From positions 1 to 46,036 of the forward strand of contig CAJAUM010000081.1 of assembly GCA_903945175.1 (NCBI GenBank): DNA of 46,036 bases. Direction: 5' to 3'. The notes under the pieces are model-generated. The model ran no database searches, was not told the DNA's origin, and was given only the letters and a program-made list of their open reading frames with translations. This document shows, piece by piece, positions 27,467 to 37,668 of the stretch; position 1 is the stretch's first letter; each line of letters begins with the position of its first letter. Source of the DNA: an uncultured Bacteroidales bacterium (GTDB lineage Bacteria; Bacteroidota; Bacteroidia; Bacteroidales; FEN-979). The translations under genes and the position numbers were made by a program.

Positions 27467-28459
27467 TTAATCCTTATCTAATTTATATTTCGTCGTATTC
27501 ATACCAAATTCAAGGCCTTTTGATTTAACAAGTTCCTCAAGTTCGGTGAGTGATTTTTTTCCAAAGTTGCGGAACTTCAACAAATCATTTTTGTTAAAGG
27601 CCACAAGGTCACCCAGGTATTCAACATCAGCCGCTTTGAGGCAGTTGAGTGCGCGTACCGAAAGATCCATATCAACCAGCTTGGTCTTCAGTAACTGGCG
27701 GATGTGAAGTGAAGTCTCATCAAACTCTTCAGTCACTGCTTTTTCAGCTGAATCAAGCGTGATTTTTTCATCTGAAAACAGCATGAAATGGTGGATCAGT
27801 ATTCTCGCAGCCTCCTTTAATGCATTCTTGGGCTGAATTGAGCCATCGGTCACCACTTCGATAACCAGTTTTTCATAGTCTGTCTTCTGTTCAACCCTGA
27901 AGTTTTCAATGTTGAAGGTCACATTCTTGATTGGGGTGTGAACCGAATCGATCGCGATTCTGCCGAGTGATGAGCTCAAGGTTTTATTCTCTTCTGCTGG
28001 AATATAACCCCGGCCTTTATCAACAGACAATTCAACCGTCAGTTTTACGCTGGGTTCCATATGGCAGATCACCACCTCAGGATTCAATACCTGAAATACG
28101 GAAAGGAATTTATTGATATCGCCGGCTTTGAACTCTTTCTGCTGTGCGATAACCACAGTCACCTTTTCAGAACTTTCGGTCTCAATCAAACGCTTGAAGC
28201 GGATTTGCTTCAGGTTTAAAATAATTTCCGTAACATCCTCAATCACACCTTTAATTGTGGAAAATTCCTGCTCAACCCCTTCAATCTTTACCGAAGTGAT
28301 GGCAAAGCCTTCCAATGAAGAAAGGAGTATCCTTCTGAGCGAGTTTCCGATAGTAACACCAAAACCAGGCTCAAGCGGGCGAAATTCAAACACTCCGCGG
28401 CAATCATTGGCTTCCACCATAATGACCTTGTCAGGTTTCTGGAACGGTAATATTGCCAT
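27467..28459 (-). CDS. rpoA: RNA polymerase alpha subunit
   Basis: A 330-aa subunit that starts RNA polymerase assembly. The N-terminal domain (about 1-230) shows the dimer and beta-contact motif [21 protein letters not shown] and [17 protein letters not shown]; the C-terminal domain (about 255-320) has [20 protein letters not shown] and [14 protein letters not shown] for DNA and activator contact. It is preceded by a 67-bp gap, the longest inside the alpha part of the operon, which holds a small hairpin (28496-28513). Confidence 0.97.
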   Translation of the reverse strand: MAILPFQKPDKVIMVEANDCRGVFEFRPLEPGFGVTIGNSLRRILLSSLEGFAITSVKIEGVEQEFSTIKGVIEDVTEIILNLKQIRFKRLIETESSEKVTVVIAQQKEFKAGDINKFLSVFQVLNPEVVICHMEPSVKLTVELSVDKGRGYIPAEENKTLSSSLGRIAIDSVHTPIKNVTFNIENFRVEQKTDYEKLVIEVVTDGSIQPKNALKEAARILIHHFMLFSDEKITLDSAEKAVTEEFDETSLHIRQLLKTKLVDMDLSVRALNCLKAADVEYLGDLVAFNKNDLLKFRNFGKKSLTELEELVKSKGLEFGMNTTKYKLDKD

Positions 28460-28526
28460 ATACTATGTTTTTTTTGTTAAAGATTATTCTGTCAGGCTGC
28501 ACTGTAGGGCAGCGAATCCAGTAAAA

Positions 28527-29132
28527 TTACTTCGAATACAATTCGACGATTAGCTGTTCCTTGATATTTTCAGGAATCTGATCCCTTTCAGGATAACTCA
28601 TAAATTTACCCGCCATCATACCACCATCCCATTCCAGCCAGGGGTATTGATTACCACGGCCGACAACAGAATTGGTTATCACCTCCAATGATTTTGAACG
28701 TTCGCGAACAGCAACGATATCACCGGGACGAAGTTCAAACGAAGGGATATTCACCAGTTTTCCATTCACAAGGATATGACGGTGACCGATCAACTGGCGG
28801 GCTCCATCACGGGTGGGGGAAATACCTAAACGATACACTACATTATCAAGCCGCGACTCGATGAGCTGCAGTAAAACCTCACCAGTAACACCCCCTTTGC
28901 GGGCAGCTTTCAGGAAGGTGTTTTTAAATTGACGCTCAAGGATGCCGTAAGTATATTTGGCTTTTTGTTTCTCCATGAGCTGTGTGCCATACTCAGAAAC
29001 CTTTGCCCTGCGCTTGGTCTGGCCGTGCATTCCCGGAGGATAATTCTTTTTTTCGTAACTTTTATCAGGACCAAAAATAGGATCCCTGAACCTTCTTGCA
29101 ATTCTGGACTTTGGGCCAATGTATCTTGCCAT
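28527..29132 (-). CDS. rpsD: 30S ribosomal protein S4
   Basis: A 201-aa primary 16S rRNA-binding protein that starts small-subunit assembly and shapes decoding accuracy. The N-terminus ([15 protein letters not shown]) lacks the four zinc cysteines of the Cys-type S4, so this is the zinc-free form. The S4 RNA-binding domain is at about 90-150 ([36 protein letters not shown]). In E. coli S4 also represses the alpha operon; the target here is unknown. Confidence 0.97.
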   Translation of the reverse strand: MARYIGPKSRIARRFRDPIFGPDKSYEKKNYPPGMHGQTKRRAKVSEYGTQLMEKQKAKYTYGILERQFKNTFLKAARKGGVTGEVLLQLIESRLDNVVYRLGISPTRDGARQLIGHRHILVNGKLVNIPSFELRPGDIVAVRERSKSLEVITNSVVGRGNQYPWLEWDGGMMAGKFMSYPERDQIPENIKEQLIVELYSK

Positions 29133-29153
29133 GGTAATAAATATAATTAAATG

Positions 29154-29543
29154 TTAAACTCTTCTTCTTTTTGGAGGACGGCAACCGTTGTGTGGCAATG
29201 GCGTGATATCAACAATTTCCATTACTTCGATCCCTGCAGTGTGCAGGGTACGGATCGCCGATTCGCGGCCTGCTCCGGGTCCTTTAATGTATACCTTTAC
29301 CTTGCGAAGTCCCAGATCGTATGCGACCTTTGAGGCATCCTGTGCAGCCATCTGGGCAGCATAGGGGGTATTCTTTTTTGAGCCCTTGAACCCCATCTTG
29401 CCGGCCGACGACCAGCTGACTACCTGTCCATTGATATTGGTCAGTGTAATGATGAGATTGTTGAATGAAGCGTTGACATAGGCTTTCCCTATGGTATCAA
29501 CCTTCACAACCCTTTTCTTTGAACTTTTTTCAGTCTTTGCCAT
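29154..29543 (-). CDS. rpsK: 30S ribosomal protein S11
   Basis: A 129-aa platform protein of the small subunit that contacts mRNA near the E site. Typical segments are [39 protein letters not shown] and the C-terminal [18 protein letters not shown]. It has a short Lys/Ser-rich N-terminus and full length. It lies 27 bp after rpsM. Confidence 0.97.
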   Translation of the reverse strand: MAKTEKSSKKRVVKVDTIGKAYVNASFNNLIITLTNINGQVVSWSSAGKMGFKGSKKNTPYAAQMAAQDASKVAYDLGLRKVKVYIKGPGAGRESAIRTLHTAGIEVMEIVDITPLPHNGCRPPKRRRV

Positions 29544-29570
29544 ATACTAATTTACTACGTGCATTAACGA

Positions 29571-29951
29571 TTAACCCTTGGTTGCCTTTTTCTTGTTGGC
29601 AACGGTTTTTTTCCTGCCTTTGCGTGTACGTGCATTGTTTTTTGTACTCTGTCCACGAACAGGTAATCCCAAACGATGACGGATTCCACGGTAACACCCG
29701 ATATCCATTAAACGTTTGATATTCATCTGAACTTCGGAACGCAGCGCTCCTTCGATCTTAAAATTATCATTGATAACTGTACGGATCTTGTTTTGCTCAT
29801 CGTCGTTCCAGTCCTGGACCTTTTTATTCCGGTCCACTCCTGCCACATCAAGGATCTTCTGAGCAGTGCTTCTTCCAATACCAAAGATATAGGTCAGCCC
29901 AATTTCACCCCGTTTATTTTTAGGTAAATCAATACCTGCAATTCTGGCCAT
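29571..29951 (-). CDS. rpsM: 30S ribosomal protein S13
   Basis: A 126-aa head protein of the small subunit that bridges to the large subunit and touches the P-site tRNA. Motifs are [19 protein letters not shown], the helix-hairpin-helix [13 protein letters not shown], and [20 protein letters not shown] with the basic tail that reaches the tRNA. Follows rpmJ by 28 bp. Confidence 0.97.
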   Translation of the reverse strand: MARIAGIDLPKNKRGEIGLTYIFGIGRSTAQKILDVAGVDRNKKVQDWNDDEQNKIRTVINDNFKIEGALRSEVQMNIKRLMDIGCYRGIRHRLGLPVRGQSTKNNARTRKGRKKTVANKKKATKG

Positions 29952-29979
29952 ATTAATCCAATTTTATGTTTGTATAATC

Positions 29980-30096
29980 TTAACCTTGTCTTTGTTTGAA
30001 CTTCGGGTTCTTTTTATTAATGACATATAATTTGCCATTCCTCCGAACGATCTTGCAATCTGCAGATCTTTTCTTAATTGATGCTCTTACTTTCAT
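29980..30096 (-). CDS. rpmJ: 50S ribosomal protein L36 (zinc-free form)
   Basis: A 38-aa protein read directly from the DNA between infA and rpsM: it starts [20 protein letters not shown] and ends [13 protein letters not shown]36 is the smallest large-subunit protein. The C-x2-C...C-x4-H zinc ligands of the usual form are missing; only one Cys (position 14) remains, as is common in Bacteroidetes. Start ATG at 30096, stop TAA at 29980-29982. Confidence 0.95.
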   Translation of the reverse strand: MKVRASIKKRSADCKIVRRNGKLYVINKKNPKFKQRQG

Positions 30097-30115
30097 TTTA
30101 CGTTTACTTTATGGT

Positions 30116-30334
30116 CTATTGATATCTGAACGTAATTCTACCTTTTGTCAAATCATAGGGTGACATTTCGATCCTGACTTTATCTCCGGGAAGAATTTTA
30201 ATATAATGCATCCTCATCTTACCTGAGATATGGGCTGTAATTACATGCCCGTTTTCCAATTCCACCCGGAACATTGCATTTCCGAGGGATTCGATGACGG
30301 TGCCATCTTGTTGGATTGACGATTGCTTTGCCAT
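30116..30334 (-). CDS. infA: Translation initiation factor IF-1
   Basis: A 72-aa S1-fold protein that blocks the A site during initiation and helps IF-2 and IF-3. The sequence is typical: [58 protein letters not shown]. It starts one base after the map stop codon, showing tight coupling. Confidence 0.97.
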   Translation of the reverse strand: MAKQSSIQQDGTVIESLGNAMFRVELENGHVITAHISGKMRMHYIKILPGDKVRIEMSPYDLTKGRITFRYQ

Positions 30335-30335
30335 T

Positions 30336-31130
30336 CTATATTCTGCTTAATCCTAGTACTTCTTCAATATATCCAAATGTAGAGAGAATATCTGCCTTTT
30401 CTTTTCTGACAGCCACCGTAAGCTCAAAATGAGCAGAAGGCATCCTATCAGCTGTGCGGATCGTCCATCCATCCTGATCCTGAACTACTGATTTCGTTCC
30501 CATGTTAATCATGGGTTCAATACAGATAATCAGTCCTACAGGCATTTTAGCTCCATACCCTCTTCTCCCGTAGTTGGGAATATCCGGTTTTTCGTGCAAC
30601 TGCTTACCTATTCCATGCCCCACCAACTCTCTGACAACCGAATAACCAAATCCCTCAACGTATTCCTGAACACTGGCACTTATATCGCCAATTCTTTTTC
30701 CTGCAACAGCCATTTTCAGGGCAAGAAACAGGGACTCCTTCGTACGCTTCAGCAGATTCAGCACTTTATGAGATACCTCCCCAACAGGAAAGGTATATGC
30801 AGAATCACCGTAATAGCCATATTTTTGGCATCCGCAGTCGATCGAAACTATATCACCATTTTTAAGAACTCTTTCGCCCGGTATACCATGTACCACCTCT
30901 TCATTGATGGAGATGCACAGGGTTGCCGGAAACCCTCTGTATCCTTTGAACCCGGGTATCGCCCCTTCCGCCCGGATAAATTCTTCAGCTATTTTGTCAA
31001 GTGTTATCGTTTTAACACCCGGTTTTATTTGTTTCGCGACCTCCGCGAGTGTTTTGCTTACAATGATGGCATTTTCTCTCAGTAATTCAATTTCTTCCGC
31101 CGATTTTACCGTCAATTGCGTGTTAAACAT
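30336..31130 (-). CDS. map: Methionine aminopeptidase, type I
   Basis: A 264-aa metal peptidase that removes the initiator methionine from new proteins. The five ligands are visible: Asp in [19 protein letters not shown] (two), His in [12 protein letters not shown], Glu in [11 protein letters not shown] and Glu in HFELTVAV. No extra N-terminal zinc or linker domain, so type Ia. It lies three bases after secY in the usual spc-operon position. Confidence 0.96.
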   Translation of the reverse strand: MFNTQLTVKSAEEIELLRENAIIVSKTLAEVAKQIKPGVKTITLDKIAEEFIRAEGAIPGFKGYRGFPATLCISINEEVVHGIPGERVLKNGDIVSIDCGCQKYGYYGDSAYTFPVGEVSHKVLNLLKRTKESLFLALKMAVAGKRIGDISASVQEYVEGFGYSVVRELVGHGIGKQLHEKPDIPNYGRRGYGAKMPVGLIICIEPMINMGTKSVVQDQDGWTIRTADRMPSAHFELTVAVRKEKADILSTFGYIEEVLGLSRI

Positions 31131-31133
31131 ACC

Positions 31134-32501
31134 TTATTGGCCAACTGAATAGGATGAACGTCCCTTGATTCGGCCCGATTTTGTAAGACCATCGTAATGG
31201 CGCATCAATAAATGACTTTCAATCTGCTGCAATGTATCCAGAACCACCCCGACCAAAATCAGTAAAGATGTACCTCCGTAAAACTGTGCGAATTGAGAAG
31301 TAATACCTACCAAGCGAACCAACGAAGGCATGATGGCAACAAATCCAAGGAAAATGGAGCCGGGAAGTGTAATCCGCGACATCACATCATCGATAAACTC
31401 TGCTGTCTTTTTTCCAGGTTTAACACCAGGAATAAAGCCGCCATTCTTTTTCATATCTTCGGCCATCTGATTTGGATTGACCGTGATGGCAGTATAGAAA
31501 TAGGTAAACAGAATGATCAGGATAAAAAATGTGAAATTATACCAGAATCCATTGATATCAGTAAACACCCTGGCAAAGCCCGTCAGTGTCTCATTGCTGG
31601 CAAAGCCTGCAATGGTCAACGGCAGGAACATAATAGCCTGGGCAAAGATGATCGGCATTACTCCAGCCGCATTCACCTTTAAAGGTATATACTGCCTGAC
31701 GCCGCCATATTGTTTGTTTCCAACGATCCGTTTGGCATATTGCACAGGTATTTTCCGGGTCCCCTGCACGAGAAGAATTGTGACAAGTACGACCAAGACA
31801 AGGAAGGCAATTTCAATAACAAAAAACACAAGTCCACCTCCCTTCTGCTCCATTCTTGAAACCAATTCCCCGACCAGTGAAAATGGCAAACGGGCAATGA
31901 TGCCGATCATGATAATCAGAGATATTCCATTTCCAATCCCCTTATCGGTGATGCGCTCACCCAACCACATAACCAATAAAGAACCAGCGGTTAGTATGAT
32001 GATGGAGGAAATACCGAAGAAAGAGAACACAGAATGGTGTGTAACATTCGGGTCAAATGGTGAAATTGCTTGTGCTGGGAGCTGTGAGGCCAGATTGGCG
32101 ATATAGGCAGGAGATTGGAAAATCAGGATGATGACGGTCAGATAGCGTGTCATCTGGTTGATTTTTTTACGTCCGCTTTCGCCCTCTTTCTGAAGTTTCT
32201 GGAAATATGGGATGGCCATACCCAACAGCTGCATCACGATAGAGGCAGAAATATAGGGCATGATCCCCAGTGCAAAAATCGAAGCATTCGAAAATGCACC
32301 CCCGGAAAACATATTCAGCAGACCCAGAAGACCCGACTTGGTCTGATTTTGCAGGCCGGCAAGCATACTGGGGTCAACGCCAGGAAGTACTACATAAGAT
32401 CCCAGACGATAGATCAGGATGATTCCAATGGTGTAGAGGATCCTCTTGCGAAGATCCTCAATCTTCCAGATATTTCGAATGGTTTGAAACAGTTTTTTCA
32501 T
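31134..32501 (-). CDS. secY: Preprotein translocase subunit SecY
   Basis: The 455-aa channel of the Sec translocon, with ten membrane helices. Typical segments are LRKRILYTIGIILIYRLGSY, the plug-side region GLLNMFSGGAFSNASIFALG, MPYISASIVMQLL and the cytosolic loops ending in NPNQMAEDMKKNGGFIPGVK, which contact SecA and ribosomes. Slightly longer than E. coli SecY (443 aa). Co-transcribed with rplO upstream and map downstream. Confidence 0.97.
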   Translation of the reverse strand: MKKLFQTIRNIWKIEDLRKRILYTIGIILIYRLGSYVVLPGVDPSMLAGLQNQTKSGLLGLLNMFSGGAFSNASIFALGIMPYISASIVMQLLGMAIPYFQKLQKEGESGRKKINQMTRYLTVIILIFQSPAYIANLASQLPAQAISPFDPNVTHHSVFSFFGISSIIILTAGSLLVMWLGERITDKGIGNGISLIIMIGIIARLPFSLVGELVSRMEQKGGGLVFFVIEIAFLVLVVLVTILLVQGTRKIPVQYAKRIVGNKQYGGVRQYIPLKVNAAGVMPIIFAQAIMFLPLTIAGFASNETLTGFARVFTDINGFWYNFTFFILIILFTYFYTAITVNPNQMAEDMKKNGGFIPGVKPGKKTAEFIDDVMSRITLPGSIFLGFVAIMPSLVRLVGITSQFAQFYGGTSLLILVGVVLDTLQQIESHLLMRHYDGLTKSGRIKGRSSYSVGQ

Positions 32502-32511
32502 TCAAACAAGT

Positions 32512-32958
32512 TTAAAGTGTATTAGCGACTCCACCTAATTCTTCAATTGCCTTCTTGGCAGTAGCTGAGAAACCATGCACGGTAATCTCAAGTTTGGCTT
32601 TTAATTCGCCGCGGCCTAAAATTTTAATCCGGTCATTCTTGGATGCATATCCGCATTCAACAATTACTTCCGGAGTAATGACCGTAATACTTTTCTTTTC
32701 GGCGATCAGCTGCAAAACATCAAGATTGATCCCTTTATATTCGACACGGTTAAAGTTCTTGAACCCGAATTTGGGTACCCTGCGCACGAGCGACATTTGT
32801 CCGCCTTCATACCCCAGTTTTTTGGAGTAGCCAGAACGGGATTTTGCTCCTTTATGACCACGGGTGGATGTTCCACCATGACCGGAACCTTGTCCCCTGC
32901 CAATGCGTTTTACCTTTTTTGTTGAACCTTTTGCCGGTTTAAGATTGCTTAAATCCAT
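32512..32958 (-). CDS. rplO: 50S ribosomal protein L15
   Basis: A 148-aa large-subunit assembly protein. The N-terminal Gly/Arg-rich extension (KRIGRGQGSGHGGTSTRGHK) reaches into 23S rRNA, and the globular C-terminus ends with ITVHGFSATAKKAIEELGG. Normal length and position between rpmD and secY. Confidence 0.97.
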   Translation of the reverse strand: MDLSNLKPAKGSTKKVKRIGRGQGSGHGGTSTRGHKGAKSRSGYSKKLGYEGGQMSLVRRVPKFGFKNFNRVEYKGINLDVLQLIAEKKSITVITPEVIVECGYASKNDRIKILGRGELKAKLEITVHGFSATAKKAIEELGGVANTL

Positions 32959-32976
32959 TTCAGTATCGTTTATCTA

Positions 32977-33159
32977 TTATTTTACTTCTTCAACTGTAAC
33001 CAAATGCTGAACTTTGTTTACCATGCCCAGAATCTGGGGAGTGGCCGTATGTTCAACGGTATGGCGGATCCTTTTCAGACCCAATGCTTCAAGGGTACGT
33101 TTCTGACGCAACGGTCTTCCGATGCCACTGCGAACCTGTGTTATTTTTATTTTTTCCAT
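32977..33159 (-). CDS. rpmD: 50S ribosomal protein L30
   Basis: A 60-aa protein, [20 protein letters not shown] with the L30 signature [15 protein letters not shown]. It binds the large-subunit rRNA near 5S. Short bacterial form. The 27-bp gap to rpsE holds no signal that I can see. Confidence 0.96.
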   Translation of the reverse strand: MEKIKITQVRSGIGRPLRQKRTLEALGLKRIRHTVEHTATPQILGMVNKVQHLVTVEEVK

Positions 33160-33186
33160 TGCTATGAACAGCCTTAATAAGATGAA

Positions 33187-33705
33187 TTAGCCATTAAATA
33201 CTTGATTCAATTCAATTCCCCTGAGCTGAGCGATCGTGTATGGATCCCTTAACTTGATCAGGGCATTGATGGTTGCTTTTACCACACTGTGCGGGTTCGA
33301 TGAACCTTTAGATTTTGCAAGCACATCCTTTACGCCTACACTTTCAAGCACAGCACGCATGGCACCGCCTGCAATAACGCCGGTTCCCGGAGCTGCGGGC
33401 TTGAGATAAACAAGTGCCCCGCTATATTTACCAAGTTGATCATGAGGTATCGTACCTTTAAGGATGGGAACCTTGATCAGGTTCTTTTTGGCATCATCCA
33501 CGCCCTTGGCAATGGCAGCCGTGACCTCCTTGGCTTTGCCAAGTCCATAACCAACAACCCCGTTTTCATTTCCAACCACCACGATGGCTGAAAAGCTGAA
33601 GGTACGGCCCCCTTTGGTCACTTTGGTCACACGCTGGATGCTGACCAGCCGATCCTTAAATTCGATTTCACTCGACTTTACTCTTTTTACATTAACGTTT
33701 GTCAT
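33187..33705 (-). CDS. rpsE: 30S ribosomal protein S5
   Basis: A 172-aa protein important for decoding accuracy and mRNA unwinding at the entry channel. The N-terminal double-stranded RNA-binding domain shows [20 protein letters not shown], whose loop is the known spectinomycin-resistance site; the C-terminal domain shows [20 protein letters not shown] and [15 protein letters not shown]. No change suggestive of resistance can be claimed from sequence alone. Confidence 0.97.
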   Translation of the reverse strand: MTNVNVKRVKSSEIEFKDRLVSIQRVTKVTKGGRTFSFSAIVVVGNENGVVGYGLGKAKEVTAAIAKGVDDAKKNLIKVPILKGTIPHDQLGKYSGALVYLKPAAPGTGVIAGGAMRAVLESVGVKDVLAKSKGSSNPHSVVKATINALIKLRDPYTIAQLRGIELNQVFNG

Positions 33706-33712
33706 ATCTTCC

Positions 33713-34075
33713 TTAGAATTTTAGGCCACCTTCTCTGGCTGCATCGGCCAAAGTTTTTACCCTGCCATGATATAAATAACCATTACGATCAAAAACAACC
33801 TTCTCGATCCCAGCCTGAACAGCTTTTTCAGCAATCTGCTTTCCAACCATCTTGGCGATCTCTGTTTTGGTTCCCTTCTTGTCATCCATCCCTTTTTCCA
33901 TGGATGAAGCAGAAACCAGGGTTTTGCCTGCCTGATCGTCAATCAGTTGCACATAAATTGCTTTACAGCTGCGGAATACAGTCATGCGAGGCCTGTCAGG
34001 TGTCCCTTGTACGATTTTACGTATCCTTTTTTTGATCCTGAACCTGCGAAATTCTTTTCTACTCTTAATAGCCAT
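33713..34075 (-). CDS. rplR: 50S ribosomal protein L18
   Basis: A 120-aa 5S rRNA-binding protein: basic N-terminus [37 protein letters not shown] and the C-terminal [20 protein letters not shown]. Together with L5 it anchors 5S rRNA in the central protuberance. Typical length. Confidence 0.97.
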   Translation of the reverse strand: MAIKSRKEFRRFRIKKRIRKIVQGTPDRPRMTVFRSCKAIYVQLIDDQAGKTLVSASSMEKGMDDKKGTKTEIAKMVGKQIAEKAVQAGIEKVVFDRNGYLYHGRVKTLADAAREGGLKF

Positions 34076-34129
34076 TGTATTCTTTTTTTAATTGTTGGAA
34101 CGATCTGGCAGATCGCCCTTACGAATTTA

Positions 34130-34687
34130 TTATTGTCCGGCGGCAGATTTACCAGCCTTCTTCTTGATCTCTTCACCCTGGAAGCGAATGCCTTTACCCT
34201 TATAAGGTTCCGGGCGACGCAACGAACGGATTTTTGCAGCGACCTGACCAATAAGCTGTTTGTCGGCCGATTTTAAAATGATGGAATTGTTTTTTCCTTT
34301 AACAGCCGTTGTTTCAAGGTGAATCGTATCAGGAAGTTCAATCATGATGTTGTGAGAATATCCGAGGGAAAGTTCGAGAAGTTGCCCATTGCCGGTGGCT
34401 TTATAACCAACGCCAACAAGTTCCTGGACTGTAGTAAAACCTTCAGATACCCCTTTGATCATATTGAAAACCAGAGAACGGTACAGACCATGTTTTGCAC
34501 GATCATCCTGAGCCTCTGAATGGCGCTCCACTGTTATCAGATTGCTTTCAATTTTCAAGGTAATTTTTGGGTCGACCTGCTGTTTAAGCTGGCCCAACTT
34601 GCCTTTTACAGTAACCAGATTGGTATCGGAGACTGTAATCGTCACGCCATCTGGTAATGCAATCGGTAATTTTCCTATTCTTGACAT
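34130..34687 (-). CDS. rplF: 50S ribosomal protein L6
   Basis: A 185-aa protein with two similar L6 folds, near the factor-binding site of the large subunit. It starts MSRIGKLPIALPDGVTI, and the C-terminal signature is RRPEPYKGKGIRFQGEEI. The 54-bp gap before rplR is one of the larger ones in the operon but carries no clear promoter box. Confidence 0.97.
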   Translation of the reverse strand: MSRIGKLPIALPDGVTITVSDTNLVTVKGKLGQLKQQVDPKITLKIESNLITVERHSEAQDDRAKHGLYRSLVFNMIKGVSEGFTTVQELVGVGYKATGNGQLLELSLGYSHNIMIELPDTIHLETTAVKGKNNSIILKSADKQLIGQVAAKIRSLRRPEPYKGKGIRFQGEEIKKKAGKSAAGQ

Positions 34688-34703
34688 GTTTGTATTCTCC
34701 TAA

Positions 34704-35102
34704 TTAACTGATGTGACATAATACCTCGCCGCCAACCTTCTGTGTGCGGGCCTCCTTATCGGTCATAATACCGTGCGAAGTCGACAGGATGGCAATTCCC
34801 AATCCATTCAAAACACGTGGAAGATGATCATTGTCAACATACTTCCGCAAACCAGGCTTGGAAATTCTGACCAGGCTGTTGATAGCTGAAAGTTTACTGA
34901 CCGGGTGATACTTCAGCGCGATCTTGATAATGCCGGGACGTGGCTCACTTTCTACTTTATAATTAAGGATATATCCTTTTTCAAAGAGAATGCGGGTAAT
35001 TTCTTCCTTGATCTTCGACTTTGGAATTTCAACAACCCGGTGGTTGGCCAACACGGCATTCCTGATTCTCGTCAAATAATCTGCAATGGGATCCGTAACC
35101 AT
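34704..35102 (-). CDS. rpsH: 30S ribosomal protein S8
   Basis: A 132-aa primary 16S rRNA-binding protein. It shows [20 protein letters not shown] at the N-terminus and the signature [20 protein letters not shown] near the C-terminus. In E. coli S8 represses the spc operon by binding rplE mRNA; no such structure was identified here by eye. Confidence 0.97.
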   Translation of the reverse strand: MVTDPIADYLTRIRNAVLANHRVVEIPKSKIKEEITRILFEKGYILNYKVESEPRPGIIKIALKYHPVSKLSAINSLVRISKPGLRKYVDNDHLPRVLNGLGIAILSTSHGIMTDKEARTQKVGGEVLCHIS

Positions 35103-35143
35103 TTATATCTGTTTTATTTGTTAATTTCTATCAATATTATAAA

Positions 35144-35413
35144 TTACCAGCTGGCTTTTCTAACGCCCGGGATTAAACCCTTGTTGGCCATCTCCCTGAA
35201 ATTGATACGGGAAACACCAAAAAGACGCATGTAGCCTTTTGGGCGTCCTGTCAGTTTACAGCGATTATGCAACCGAATTGGGGAAGCATTTTTGGGAAGT
35301 TTCTGAAGGGCGATGTAATCGCCTGCTTCCTTCAATGCTTTGCGCTTGTCGGCGAACTTTGCAACCATTGCCTCACGTTTGCGCTCTCTGGCTTTGATGG
35401 ATTCTTTTGCCAT
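35144..35413 (-). CDS. rpsN: 30S ribosomal protein S14 (zinc-free form)
   Basis: An 89-aa head protein of the small subunit. This is the long, zinc-independent form: the region [20 protein letters not shown] has only one of the four ligand cysteines found in the short 61-aa type. It ends [13 protein letters not shown]. It lies four bases after rplE. Confidence 0.97.
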   Translation of the reverse strand: MAKESIKARERKREAMVAKFADKRKALKEAGDYIALQKLPKNASPIRLHNRCKLTGRPKGYMRLFGVSRINFREMANKGLIPGVRKASW

Positions 35414-35417
35414 ATAT

Positions 35418-35969
35418 TTACTTTGTTTTAAAAGGAATTCCTAATTCTTTTAACAGGGCCTGTGCCTCACGATCGTTCCTGGCTGAAGTTACGAAGGTAA
35501 TATCGAGCCCATTGATCCGCGTTAACTTATCGATGTCGATTTCAGGAAAAATGATCTGTTCGGTGATGCCAAGGGTGTAATTGCCACGCCCGTCAAATCC
35601 TTTGTCATTCACGCCGCGGAAATCACGTACACGGGGAAGTGCAACAGAGATCAAACGATCAAGGAAGTCAAACATACGCTCACCGCGAAGGGTAACACGG
35701 ACTCCGATGGCGTTTCCCTTCCTCAGCTTGAAGTTGGAAATATCCTTGCGTGATTTCGTTGATACCGCTTTTTGACCAGTAATCATCGTTAATTCATTGA
35801 TACCGTTGTCGATGAATTTCCGGTCGGTATTTGCAATACCTAAGCCCTGGTTAAGGCAAATTTTGCTGATCCGTGGAACCTGCATGGGGCTTTTGTAGTT
35901 AAACTGCTTCATCAAAGCAGGAACAACCTCAGTCAGGTACTTGTCTTTTAATCTTGGTGAATAAGCCAT
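35418..35969 (-). CDS. rplE: 50S ribosomal protein L5
   Basis: A 183-aa 5S rRNA-binding protein of the central protuberance that also contacts the P-site tRNA. Motifs are [33 protein letters not shown], and the C-terminal [17 protein letters not shown] and [13 protein letters not shown]. Its ATG shares one base with the rplX stop codon (TAATG), implying coupled translation. Confidence 0.97.
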   Translation of the reverse strand: MAYSPRLKDKYLTEVVPALMKQFNYKSPMQVPRISKICLNQGLGIANTDRKFIDNGINELTMITGQKAVSTKSRKDISNFKLRKGNAIGVRVTLRGERMFDFLDRLISVALPRVRDFRGVNDKGFDGRGNYTLGITEQIIFPEIDIDKLTRINGLDITFVTSARNDREAQALLKELGIPFKTK

Positions 35970-36292
35970 TATTTTATAACCTCCCCTGATTTTTTAGAAT
36001 AACGTACCAATTTTTCCGTTTTGGGATCCAGTCTCCTGCCGATACGTGTCGGTTTTCCCGAATTGTCAACGATCTTCAGGTTGGAAAGATGAACAGGAGC
36101 CTCTTTTTTAACGATTCCTCCCTGTGGACTCTTGGCATTGGGTTTGGTATGCTTGGATACCAGGTTAACCCCCTCCACAATGGCCTTATATTTCTCGGTA
36201 TCAACGCGCAGCACTTTTCCTTGCTGACTTCTCGAATCACCGGCAATGACCATCACGGTGTCGCCTTTTCGGATATGTAATTTCTTCTGCAT
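35969..36292 (-). CDS. rplX: 50S ribosomal protein L24
   Basis: A 107-aa assembly initiator of the large subunit. The KOW motif [20 protein letters not shown] is at the N-terminus, followed by [18 protein letters not shown]. Full length, overlapping rplE by one base. Confidence 0.97.
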   Translation of the reverse strand: MQKKLHIRKGDTVMVIAGDSRSQQGKVLRVDTEKYKAIVEGVNLVSKHTKPNAKSPQGGIVKKEAPVHLSNLKIVDNSGKPTRIGRRLDPKTEKLVRYSKKSGEVIK

Positions 36293-36310
36293 GGTATTAT
36301 TTGTATCTGC

Positions 36311-36679
36311 TTAAAGCACCTCGGGTGCTAAAGAAACGATTTTCATGAATTGTTTTTCGCGTAACTCCCTGGCTACTGGTCCAAAGATGCGGGTACCTAT
36401 CATTTCACCGGCACCGTTGAGCAACACCACCGCGTTGTCATCAAAGCGGATATATGAACCGTCGGCGCGGCGCATCTCTTTGCTGGTTCTTACCACAACG
36501 GCTGTTGAAACAGTGCCCTTTTTGATATTTCCCGAAGGAATGGCATTCTTAACCGTTACGATGATCCGGTCGCCTACGCGGGCATACCGCTTGCGTGTGC
36601 CGCCGAGGACTTTGATACAAAGTACTTCCTTGGCTCCGCTGTTATCTGCTACTGTTAATCTTGACTCTTGTTGTATCAT
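36311..36679 (-). CDS. rplN: 50S ribosomal protein L14
   Basis: A 122-aa five-strand barrel protein close to the factor-binding site and to S12 bridge contacts. It begins [20 protein letters not shown] and shows the signature [20 protein letters not shown], ending [11 protein letters not shown]. Two bases separate it from rpsQ. Confidence 0.97.
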   Translation of the reverse strand: MIQQESRLTVADNSGAKEVLCIKVLGGTRKRYARVGDRIIVTVKNAIPSGNIKKGTVSTAVVVRTSKEMRRADGSYIRFDDNAVVLLNGAGEMIGTRIFGPVARELREKQFMKIVSLAPEVL

Positions 36680-36681
36680 GG

Positions 36682-36939
36682 CTATTTAACCTTTTCAATG
36701 ATTTCGACAAGTCTCCAACACTTATTCTTACTAATTGGCCTGGTTTCGGCAATCCGCACTTTATCGCCCTCACTGCACTCATTCTTGTCATCTTGAGCCA
36801 TGAAGCGGGAAGATTTCTTAACGAATTTTCCATACTTGGGATGCTTTACCTTCCGTTCTACCGAAACAACAATAGATTTCTCCATCTTATTGCTGACAAC
36901 GACACCGGTTTTTTCTTTTCTTAAATTTCTCGTTTCCAT
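36682..36939 (-). CDS. rpsQ: 30S ribosomal protein S17
   Basis: An 85-aa OB-fold primary rRNA-binding protein. It reads [20 protein letters not shown], with the signature region [20 protein letters not shown]. The frame is open to an ATG at 36963, but the ATG at 36939 gives the normal S17 N-terminus and I use it. Confidence 0.96.
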   Translation of the reverse strand: METRNLRKEKTGVVVSNKMEKSIVVSVERKVKHPKYGKFVKKSSRFMAQDDKNECSEGDKVRIAETRPISKNKCWRLVEIIEKVK

Positions 36940-36977
36940 ATTGTTACTTTGGATGAGATACACACAGGTGTACCTGA

Positions 36978-37199
36978 CTACTTTTTAATTGCTTGGGTTG
37001 TTTTTTCACCGTTGAGAACCCGGTGGCGCAATTCGGTTTGAAGGCGTGCAATGGTTTTGCGATAGGCCTTGATTTTATTAGGGTTTTCCAGTGGAGAAAC
37101 AGCATGGTTAAGCTTAAGCTTGGTCAACTGACGCTTTTCCTCGTCCAACCTTTCCAGGATTTCACCCGTTGTAAATTCTCTGATTACTTTCTGTTCCAT
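36978..37199 (-). CDS. rpmC: 50S ribosomal protein L29
   Basis: A 73-aa two-helix protein at the exit tunnel. The N-terminal helix is [20 protein letters not shown] and the signature is [19 protein letters not shown]. It is a few residues longer than the E. coli protein at the C-terminus. Confidence 0.96.
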   Translation of the reverse strand: MEQKVIREFTTGEILERLDEEKRQLTKLKLNHAVSPLENPNKIKAYRKTIARLQTELRHRVLNGEKTTQAIKK

Positions 37200-37205
37200 T
37201 TTTCT

Positions 37206-37634
37206 TTAGATTGCTTCTTCAACGTAATCTTTACGCATAACAGTTTTTGTTTGAACCGGAAGCTTCTGGGCTCCCAATCTCAGGGATTCTTTGGCAATAT
37301 CCATCGGCACCCCTTCGATTTCAAATAGAATACGGCCAGGATTGATACGTGCCACGAAATATTCGGGAGCGCCTTTTCCTTTACCCATACGAACTTCAGC
37401 AGGCTTTTTTGTTACCGGCTTATCAGGGAAAATGCGAATCCAAAGCTGACCTTCACGTTTCATGTGACGCGTGATTGCCTGACGGGCCGCTTCAATCTGG
37501 CGACCTGTGAGCCATGCTTCTTCCAAGGTTTTGATACCGAATGAACCAAAAGCGAGCTGATGACCACGCTGGGCGTTGCCCTTCATCTTTCCCTTTTGTT
37601 GTTTCCTGTATTTTGTTTTTTTAGGCTGTAACAT
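37206..37634 (-). CDS. rplP: 50S ribosomal protein L16
   Basis: A 142-aa protein near the A and P sites of the peptidyl-transferase centre. It shows [18 protein letters not shown], the signature RKxx-like region [20 protein letters not shown] and [20 protein letters not shown]. The 34-bp gap from rpsC is featureless. Confidence 0.97.
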   Translation of the reverse strand: MLQPKKTKYRKQQKGKMKGNAQRGHQLAFGSFGIKTLEEAWLTGRQIEAARQAITRHMKREGQLWIRIFPDKPVTKKPAEVRMGKGKGAPEYFVARINPGRILFEIEGVPMDIAKESLRLGAQKLPVQTKTVMRKDYVEEAI

Positions 37635-37668
37635 TATTCAAAAATATTATGGGTTACGATGCGTTCAA

